This document shows, piece after piece, positions 55,653 to 64,000 of a DNA stretch of 64,000 bases. The notes beneath the pieces are model-generated. The model saw only the letters and a program-made list of their open reading frames with translations. It ran no database searches and was not told the origin of the DNA. The stretch comes from Ianthella basta (taxonomy: Eukaryota > Porifera > Demospongiae > Verongiida > Ianthellidae): the NCBI GenBank assembly GCA_964019415.1, contig OZ025870.1, forward strand, positions 6,081,415 to 6,145,414, read 5' to 3'. A program made the translations under genes and the position numbers. Numbering within the stretch: the first letter of the stretch is position 1; the number at the start of each line of letters is the position of its first letter.

Positions 55653-56718
55653 TCTATATATATATAAAGAGAAGTGCAAAACGGTTGTCCGCGAAGTTCT
55701 CCTGCGAGCGATCACCAATAGAGACCAAACTTTCCCAGATTAGGGACGCCACACCTGGTCTCAATCTAAGGGGGGCGACTTGCGCAAAGAAGCTCCTGCC
55801 GAGGAGCGCGCGGCAAAAGCCTCGAATTGACCATCCGCCATCTTGGATCTACGGAGAAAATATACGGTTTCCGGGCACGCTCCTATGCTGCCAATACAAA
55901 AGAAGAGCCCCAACCGTTGTCCGCAAACTCCTCCCGCAAGCATCGACGAATAGCACCCAAACGTTCCCATTCGTTGCACTCTATACTCCGTCTCAACATA
56001 AGGTGGTAGACGTGCCGAAAGAAGCTGCTGCCAAGGAGCGCACGGCAAAAACCCAGGATGAACCAACCGTCGGCCATCTTGGTTCTTGGAAGAAAGTATG
56101 CCGTATCCTAGGCGTTTGGGTTGTTTTGCCATGACGATCAACAAAGCCTGAGGCCAAAGTTTGACAGTCGCTGGGCTATACCTTGAACCACCCTGCTTTG
56201 CTCATGGTCAATTCTACGTGGGTTGCTCAAGAGTTGGCTGTCCTATCCACCTTTTTATTTATGCACCTGGTGGTGAGACCAGGAATGTTGTTTATAGAGA
56301 AGTACTATAGCAATAAACATCAGCATGTAGCTACACAGTAGCATTGATTGATGTCTTTGTACACATAGAGCTTTCCTTTGTACATATAATTATAGCATTT
56401 CTTTAAATTTGTACATTATAATTATAGCTTTCCATTGCAGAAAGTCTGCATATATACACACAGGAACCATCAGCTTCTTACAACTATCCGTTGTTTGTCT
56501 ACGGTGATCTTCCATGTAAATTGCATGCACACATGGTAGGTCAGTCACACTGACATCACCAGGCCAGCCTGGACTATCCTTTGCCAGAGCATGCATGACC
56601 AGCCAGTGCATTACTAGCTGGGGCCTGAGTAGCAGTGGCATTACCAGCCTGTGTTCGACCAGCTGGCATACGCCGAGCACGCGGACAGACCCGCCCTTCG
56701 GAGAGGTCTGTCCGCTAG
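55653..56718 (+). mobile_element. Helitron-like unit H4 (1,066 bp, alternative 3' end)
   Basis: Starts TCTATATATATATAAAGAG after an A. The two-half body runs to about 56075, then a different 3' region follows, including a block shared with unit H2 (about 56460-56610). It ends with a 9-bp stem, GGACAGACC paired with GGTCTGTCC, closely followed by CTAG at 56715-56718 and T. It has the same 5' end as H1-H3 but a different terminator hairpin. Confidence 0.85.
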
Positions 56719-57177
56719 TTATTATAATAAGCATAACGCACATTTTTGTTGTTCGGGATAATCTCCTTCAATTCTGGACAAAACGGCATGAAACATGGTA
56801 GGATTACGAATAGGCGTGCTGTGAGTAACCTCGCCGAGCCTAAATTTGGTTTAAGGTCATTACGTCCAAGTTCTTGCCACTTTTATGGTCGCCGCCATAT
56901 CTAAGAAATAGGAAAAAGATCGCGTTTCGTTGTGCACAAACTCCTTCAATTTTTCCCCAATCTTCACCAAACTTGGAAGAGTACATCATGGCAATACGGG
57001 GGGTGACCTAAGGTGGTTAGTGCCTTCGACGCTGAACTCCTTTGAACGAAATGGATTAACATGAGTAAATTCTGTACGCACGGAGTTGTACGGAATGCTC
57101 CCAATTAAATGAACGGTTCTGATTGGTTAAGCGCTCAAATTTCAAACGTTATCCTGGGAACCCACCCGAAGGGCGGG
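56719..57177 (+). mobile_element. Helitron-like 3' segment directly after H4
   Basis: Starts at the base after the H4 CTAG and ends with a CCACCCGAAGGGCGGG hairpin, a short spacer, CAGCTTG and T. The hairpin and spacing match Helitron ends, but CTTG departs from the CTRR rule and no TCTATA start is present. It may be a truncated third family or a degraded copy. Confidence 0.5.
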
Positions 57178-57648
57178 CATTCAGCTTGTTTATATAATAA
57201 TGAATCGACAGAAGTTGATTGAAGATAGGGAATTTATATTGTTGGTCATTCTGTTTGCCTCTCTCACGCCGGAGGGATCGAGGGAAGGACTTTGAAACTG
57301 GCTTCAAAACGTCGCTCTGCGTGGAGCATAGGCATCTTCTACCTTCAAAAGTTGTAGAACAGACAGCCAAACCACCTCTGGTCTGAAGGCGTACAGGAAG
57401 TAGTGGATTATTACCTCACAGTCGGCGACTCGGTTCACACGCCACTTTTAAGCATGGCCGCCCTGTTGAAGGACTTCAGTTCTCTGTCTCAGTGAAGTGA
57501 CGGAGCAACGTAGAACTTGGTGAGCCCCACGAATTCTGTACAATACCATTTGGTAACAGTCTATAGCTTTTAAAGCTTAAGCGCCGCACAGTTACCCTTT
57601 GAAATTTCCTCCAGATGATGCGCATAGTGCAGTCGAGCAAACTGCCTT
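57178..57648. other. Spacer without recognised features
   Basis: No coding segment or repeat that I can support, apart from short open frames. Confidence 0.35.
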
Positions 57649-57746
57649 CTGCCCAACAGAACTCTAGCGCTACAATGCTTGCGGGTGTGCTGTAAAGCTA
57701 TCTGTGTGCCCTCCATCCATGTCCCTCTCCTCTCGTCCATGTCTTT
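57649..57746. repeat. 97-bp direct repeat, copy 1
   Basis: The segment starting CTTCTGCCCAAC and ending CTCGTCCATGT recurs at 58309-58405 with about three substitutions, 660 bp away. Copy 2 lies inside the foldback element at 58193-58771. Confidence 0.85.
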
Positions 57747-57786
57747 TAGAGAGCATGTTGGTATGCTTGCATGTGTGTATTTAGCG

Positions 57787-57951
<165 letters not shown>

Positions 57952-58192
57952 CAACACTAAGAATATGCAAACTGTATATTAATTACGTATGTGTGTATGT
58001 TAATGTGCGACTGCACATGTGTTTCAAATGATGTGTTAGTCTATTCATGGCTGCTTTAGTCATTCGTTTTCATTCGTACTTATGAAGTGTATTTTCACTT
58101 GCGTGTTAATGAATTATGCAAAACTAGCAGGAGACCAGCGGGCTTCTGCTATGGCTAGTCGCACAACAGCGAGTCGGGCCCAGGCTGATTCG

Positions 58193-58771
58193 TAGTCTCG
58201 CGTAGCCCCGTAACTTCTTTCCCCCCAATTCTTAAATTATGACGTCATCCCTATACCATTTTTGCTCTGTGCCCCACGGAAGTTGGGGCTCGTTAATATG
58301 TAGTTACTTCTGCCCAACTGAACTCTAGTGCTACAATGCTTGCGGGTGTGCTGTAAAGCTATCTGTGTGCCCTCCATCCATGTCCCTCTCCTCTCGTCCA
58401 TGTTATGATAATGTTATTCAGTTAATCAATAAAATTGTGTTGGCTACGCGAAGGTGTGATCGGCCATTCAATCAATGATGGCAGCGACTTTGAGAGACTT
58501 TATACGCATGTTAGCAGCCATTGCTTGATCTTTTAGAATCACCTCTTTCAAGGATAAGCAAAATGAAGCGCTGACAGCATTTTTGAGAATCCCTACCCAA
58601 CGTGATTTTGAATAACATTATCACTGTGGTAACTGCATATTAATGAGCTCCAACTTCCGTGGGGCACAGAACAAAAATGATATAGACTGTTGACCAGACC
58701 CTTCCTCCCCTACTGATGAAGTCATAATATAGAAATGGAGGAGATAAAGCGATCTGGGCTACACAAGACTA
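58193..58771. mobile_element. 579-bp foldback element with 6-bp target duplication
   Basis: Arms of roughly 100 bp: the left begins TAGTCTCGCGTAGCCC, the right complement begins TAGTCTTGTGTAGCCC; both contain TCTGTGCCCCACGGAAGTTG. GATTCG lies immediately outside both ends (58187-58192; 58772-58777). A nested inner pair, GATAATGTTATTCA/TGAATAACATTATC, sits in the loop, with copy 2 of the 97-bp repeat (58309-58405). Confidence 0.85.
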
Positions 58772-59606
58772 GATTCGAAGAATCTGCGCTGTTAGCAACA
58801 GAGGGTAGCTGCTATGATGACGACCAAGTTTCATTTGATTGTTTGACAGTGGCGAATCAAACCGCCCAATAACTGGAAGTCAAGGAGCGATTATTAATAA
58901 AATGGCCATCAGCCGTGAACGCAAAACTGGGAATTGAAGGATATCTCTTCAAGAACTGCAAGACAGGCAATTTCAACCCGTGAAGGACACTTCTGAAGCC
59001 CCATTTTATAATCCCTGAGAGTTTGGTGGCGCCTGAATCTCGAACGAACAGACCAACAAACGAACTGAATTATAATAGATTTGCTGCAATACCTAGTGTT
59101 GATAACACTGCAATGACCAGAGTTGAATTTTCACTCAAAGTTTTTGTTCCCCTGCACAGAAGAAATGGGGAATGTTAGTAGTGCAGAACAGCAAAAAGGA
59201 TCAAGAGAATGAATTCAACAATGAAGATACGGTATGGCGGTGAATATACAATTGAGATGGTTCAGCTCAAATGAAACGGCTGCCAGTTGGCCTGGTGAAG
59301 ACAGAAGATTTGCGTTCAAATAATTTGCACTTGCCCCAGATTTAGCTGTACATCTAGGTCACTTGTCAAATACTCCAAATTTGAGCCACACAGTTTCGAT
59401 GACGCCTACAAATAGTTCAGTTCTGCATTACAACCATTTGAATTTTAAACATGAAGGAAACAGAATGGTTGAACTGAATGCCTAAGTTGGGAAATATGTT
59501 TATATGGATAAGCTTGCATGGTAAAGTTAGAGTGTGTGATTTTGTATTGGATCGTAATCTCAGATCCTGACTCTGCCCCACATCACCAACTAGTGCTACT
59601 TTGCTG
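58772..59606. other. Spacer without recognised gene
   Basis: No recognised coding segment. Ordinary AT-rich sequence preceding the MITE and gypsy relic. Confidence 0.4.
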
Positions 59607-59755
59607 CAGTGGAATGTGTTTAAGATGGTCACTGTGTTAGGCAGCCACCTCTCTAACACAGCCAGGCTCGTGGCCCCAAATGGCGCTAAAGCATTATAAT
59701 CTACCTCTGTAGAGCAGCTACGTACCTCTTTGTATAGGTCAGCTAGAACTGACAT
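59607..59755. mobile_element. CAGTGGAACC-family MITE, degraded copy
   Basis: Starts CAGTGGAATGTGTTTAAGAT, contains CACTGTGTTAGGCAGCCACC and CACCTCT-type words, and loses its right terminus near 59755, where it abuts the gypsy relic. Same family as 8003-8163. Confidence 0.75.
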
Positions 59756-59759
59756 TGGC

Positions 59760-62530
59760 TGGTCGAGGAGTAAGATAGAATTGATTCCTTAAAACCACTC
59801 CATAGGGTGTCTGGACGATGTAGAATTTTGGAGTGTTTGTTGGTTCAGTGACGCATCCCTGATCAGTTTGATTGTGGGTGTGTACCCATAGTGCTTCTTC
59901 TGATTGCAACGACTCCTGCAAATGGATTTGATAGTGATGATCATAATCAGTCTTCTAGTAGTCATCTAGTTCCCCGTCTTTCTATTGAAACACTGGGAGA
60001 TATGGCCATGGATGAAAGTGCTAGGTGCTGTGGGTTCTTGCTTGGCATCAACAATTCAGCTGGGCTGTACCCACACCAGGGTAATGGTGTACTCCTGTAG
60101 GCCAGCAATGCTGAATGTGGATCTGATGACTTGGAGAGAAGTTTTTTGACAGTCCTGACCATCCTCTCTCCTAGGCCATTTACTCTGGCTGCTCACTGTG
60201 TGGGAAAAACTGTACTGTTGGCTGAACTTTTAGAATTCCTGTGAACTGTATTGGGGCTCATTGTCACTTACCAATGTAGTGCGTATGCCAGGTTGAGAGT
60301 CCTGATGACTTAGGCAAAAGCTATGCTGGATAGTGTTTGGATGTCAGCATGTCTTGAGAAGTAATCCACGTGTCTTGCCATCCATCTAGAAGTGTAGAAA
60401 TGAGTGGTTGTCTTGGAGCTTGTGATGCCTTGCTGCATTCTAGGCACTTGTGGATGAGGTCCTCATGTTGTTGTTTGACTCCTGGCCACCAAATTGAGGA
60501 AGTGGCTTGCAGTGAGAACTTAGTGATTCCCTGGCATCCAATGTGGACCTTATGCAATGTCATTTGAAGACTTTGGGGAACATCAATTCAGTGACGATGG
60601 AGGAGATGCTTCTCGTTAACCCATAACACACAATACAAAACTCCCTTGCTGCACCCCAGTTGTGAAGTTAAATGGCAGCTCAAAAGAATATTTTCTTGCA
60701 AGGATTTTTGGAGTTGTGGACCATTTCCATAGCTCATATGGCGAAGACAAGCAGCACACTGTTGTACCTTGACATCAACGATGATTCATTGACCCTTTCA
60801 AGCCTTGCGCGCACAGGTTATGGTTTCCAGCAAGCAAGACAGAGGTGAAAGATACTGTTTGTGCATTCTAAGCCTTTTTCTGTGATCTATATAAATGGCC
60901 AAAGAAATTAAGTGCTTGACATGGTTGTGTTCAAGGCTGAACATCCACTCTGAAGCCTTTGCTCACAGATTGGGCTATAGGCTATGCGAGGAAGACGGTC
61001 TGTGTGTTCACATTAGCCTTGGCAGATGTTTGTGCCCCCCAAGTACTGACAGAAACCAGTTAAGATTGTCCACAGAAGGTGCCATCACTGCTTTGGTTGT
61101 CCTGTCTTTTCTGTCAGAATCTTTTACCTATGTAATATCCCTGTAAGTAACGCCCTCCGCCATGACATACAGTGGTCAGCCACTGTTACCTACTAACAAT
61201 ATAGCAGTACAGCAACATGTTGGATAATTACATGTGTTAAAAACCTCATGAGCAGTAATTGAATGGTTGAATGTTGGTTTTTCTAATGTTATAATTACTC
61301 AGTTACCACCTAGGTACCTTGCTCTCTTCTGCCACCAGACCCACAGGCAGGTGAACAGGGCTGATGGGGTGGTGGCAGCTTGATCTGGACTTCCTCAGGC
61401 ACATCCCCGCTGGGAGAATGAGGGAGAAGCTGATCAGCGACTTAACCATTCCATTGTTACCCACTAACTAACTCATGAACATTTTGTGCTTCATCCGTGG
61501 CTGAAGGGTTAAGAGTTAGCTCTCCTTGTACAGACCAATATTTGTCACATTGTCTCTGGTACTTGTCAGTTTTTTCGGCCATCCGTTCCAGTGAGTTGAA
61601 TGAGTTTGGCACAAACTGTGTCAGCAGGCTGTGCAGTGCAATACTCTTGCAGGCAGTCTATGCTTCTGTCAAGGTTGACAGAAGCATGATGTTGATGAAC
61701 TGCTTGATGCAGTGGGTCGGAAGATCAGTAGATGCAGAGAGTGGAACACATGATAGTGCATTGGCAGTGTAGAGCACCTTACTGTGCAGGCACATAGCAG
61801 ATGGAGTAGTTGAACCGCATGAGTCGCAGGTGATGAAAGTGGAGAATCCTGGGTGTCTAACAATCTAGTTGGGTCTGTCTAAGCAATGCAATGGGGGACT
61901 TGTGGTCTAGCTCCAACTGGATCTCTTTACCCAAGATGTAGTCTTCAAGCATTTCACATGCCCAGACCAGGACCAGAGCCTCTTTCTCAATTTGAGAGTA
62001 CCTGCATTCTGTCTCAGTCATAGACTTGGACACGTGGACAACACTTCCACACTTCGTCATGTCATTGGAGAATAACAGCTCCCAAACCGTATGCAGATGT
62101 GTCTGCTAAGGTCTTGGTGCATCTTGGCTTACAGTACTAGCTTGGTGGGGCGTTCCAACTCTGCTGTGACTGCTTCAAAAGCTTCATCTTGGGCTGATCG
62201 CCAGAGCCAGGCTCGTTTGCTGCCAAGAAGTTCTCAGAATGTTCAGCTATCATGAATGAGATTTTGTCAAGCTAGTTTGTAATACCCATGAAGCGCCATG
62301 GCTCCAACTAGCTAAAGCTAACATCACATTGTCTTTTTGGCAATGGGTTAATGTCGCAAAGCACACTCTTGTTTGGTTGGCAGCAATCTGTGCAGATACT
62401 GAGAACACCTGATTGTTTGGGACCATCGCTATCACTCCATTGTGGGCTCCTCCACCGGTAAGATAATCCATGACGACCACCATAGCCCAACAGGGTATCA
62501 ATCAAATTAAGACTTTGGGCCGATGACAAG
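59760..62530 (-). pseudogene. Decayed Ty3/gypsy retrotransposon pol, second copy
   Basis: Read on the - strand from 62530 down: an RT N-part with ICTDCCQPNKS and NPLP (about 62330-62420); a deletion of much of the RT palm; an RNase H segment (about 61860-62060) with SQIEKEALVLVWACE; a connector with an ADALSR-like LYTANALSCVP (about 61740); the integrase H2C2 and SIWWPGVKQQ segment (about 60390-60560); an integrase C-part with ALLAYRSTPLP (about 59990-60150); and a tail (about 59765-59900). Many stops and shifts; inactive. It differs from the element at 1-2460 in wording, so it is probably another family. LTRs not identified. Confidence 0.85.
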
Positions 62531-64000
62531 CCACAGCTACATTACTTACATCAGGTTTGGATGAATGATGGCTTAGCTAGGCTTAGCCACCCTCTGGGCT
62601 CTGCGGGGTACCTCCTGTGGCTCACACAAGTGACCGGGTGAGCATGCCTCTGGTGCCTGACTGGTGGACAGTTTTCCAGTCATGCTACACATTAGTAAAT
62701 GTTAATGTGAATGTAAACCTAACATAGTCGTCACAATTTTGCCACATCTACAATACAATAACATTATTGAAAAAGTGCAGATAACATTCATAATTATTTG
62801 CATAGCAAACAGAACACCATGCCACAGTCACAGGACAGAAGACAGCGAAGGTGAAGTGGGATGATGTTTGGGACTTCTGAAACTAGGAAGCATCATATCT
62901 AGTTTTGCACAGCTCCTACACAGTCTCCATTGAAGAAGAGAAAATTTCTATGGCTTTGACATTAATTTTGTCCTCAGCCATTATATTGAACATGAAGCAG
63001 CAAAATTGGCCTGCGAAATCATAAAATCTGCCATTTCTGCTTAGGTGTGAACAACCCATCAAGTTGATGTTCATTTTTGACATGGTATAACTCCAGTCTT
63101 AGTCCTATGGGCCTCAGAGGGGTAATTAGTTGGATAGTGGCACTGCCAGAGCTGTCGATGATCAAGTGCAACTTAGCTTCTATTGCAAACATGGAGACCA
63201 GAGTGTAATTAAAGAAAGTCCTGAACATTTTGATTGTATGCTGTCAATGAGTGTTTGTCTAAATGATTAGTTATCTGTCATTATCAGTTGATCCCCTTTT
63301 GACTATATTTCAGTGTTCTATAATTCATGCAAGAATAGAATGATCCACTATAAACGTGGTAGCTGCCGAAATCGACAATAGTAACAAAGGTTGATATTGG
63401 CACTTTAGCCTTCCCCTATGCTATCTTGTTTGTTGCCAGAATATTGTAGCGATAGGTGTGTTGCATGGTATACTGTACATATACAACATAGATAAAGATT
63501 AGTAAGGCATTTATGTAACCCTTCCTAACCAAAGGGTCAGGAACAATTGCATGCATTGACATGTGCATGGCTGAACTACAGTTATACTCCAATCAGATTA
63601 CAGGAAAGCCCATCAACACCCGAATCTTATAATAGTGCACGTTACTGTTAATAAATTGTACTATATTGTATCAGACAGCACAGTACTGCTGTCTATGTAG
63701 GGATGGCCGTGGTTGTTTGTATGCTGTAATACAAACGAAAATAGCACTATTCTGAACAGAAGCAAGGAAGGAATGTTGTACAGTTTGCAGAGCTAATTTT
63801 ACTTCCAAGCGCCAGTGCGCCCTAGTTTAGAAAGCGTCGTCGCCTGTTTCCATGTTTCATCTTCTTATTCTTATTCATCTCCGTCAGCTCTAGCTCACTA
63901 ATGCCATAAAGTAGCAGAATAATTTGACTGCATTTCTTCTGCCCGTTCCCATCGTTGGTGCCTTTTGTAGGTTAGAAACCATTGTGTGCAAGTATCGCTC
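62531..64000. other. End of window; no gene supported
   Basis: Might include upstream parts (gag or protease) of the gypsy relic; one - strand frame at 63019-63228 could be old coding sequence but has no clear motif. The last 500 bp are ordinary AT-rich sequence. Confidence 0.35.

Overview
The window is nuclear DNA from an invertebrate animal. It holds a long gene split by many short GT-AG introns, dense microsatellites, short inverted-repeat elements, Helitron ends, and decayed LINE, Ty3/gypsy and hAT copies. Nothing looks bacterial. A sponge or another early-branching invertebrate would fit, but that is inference; no lineage-specific marker was seen.

Layout. (1) 1-2460: decayed Ty3/gypsy pol, + strand. 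(2) 3011-24396, - strand: a KIF21-type kinesin-4 gene. I resolved 25 exons base by base (4,275 coding nt, 1,425 codons, all phases consistent) from the start codon through the motor, the coiled-coil stalk with an acidic segment, and the first four WD40 blades. The last blades are not in the window. Its introns carry a 1.7-kb 21-bp minisatellite, long CA/GT tracts, several MITEs and small foldback elements. (3) 24397-29335: mostly non-coding, with three possible small + strand exons and a 451-bp MITE. (4) 29336-33077: a decayed hAT transposon (- strand) split by a 5'-truncated LINE whose 8-bp target duplication is still visible. (5) 34956-39920: an intact single-exon gene (+) for a 1,654-residue protein joining a DEAH-box RNA helicase, RRM/KH-like modules and a C-terminal RBR ubiquitin ligase. 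(6) 40-46 kb: AT-rich sequence with a LINE relic and MITEs. (7) 46.6-57.2 kb: an array of non-autonomous Helitron-like units, two of them joined exactly end to start. (8) 51-59 kb: large foldback and MITE elements with identifiable target duplications. (9) 59.8-62.5 kb: a second decayed gypsy element (- strand), with unassigned sequence to the end.

The two host genes have no evident functional link. KIF21 is a plus-end kinesin that restrains microtubule growth. The DEAH-RBR protein would couple RNA remodelling with ubiquitin transfer. Most of the rest is mobile DNA. The points most worth following up are the domain architecture and intronless state of the DEAH-RBR gene, the head-to-tail Helitron array with internally duplicated units, the datable nesting of LINE in hAT, and a kinesin exon whose splice donor is the first GT of a microsatellite.
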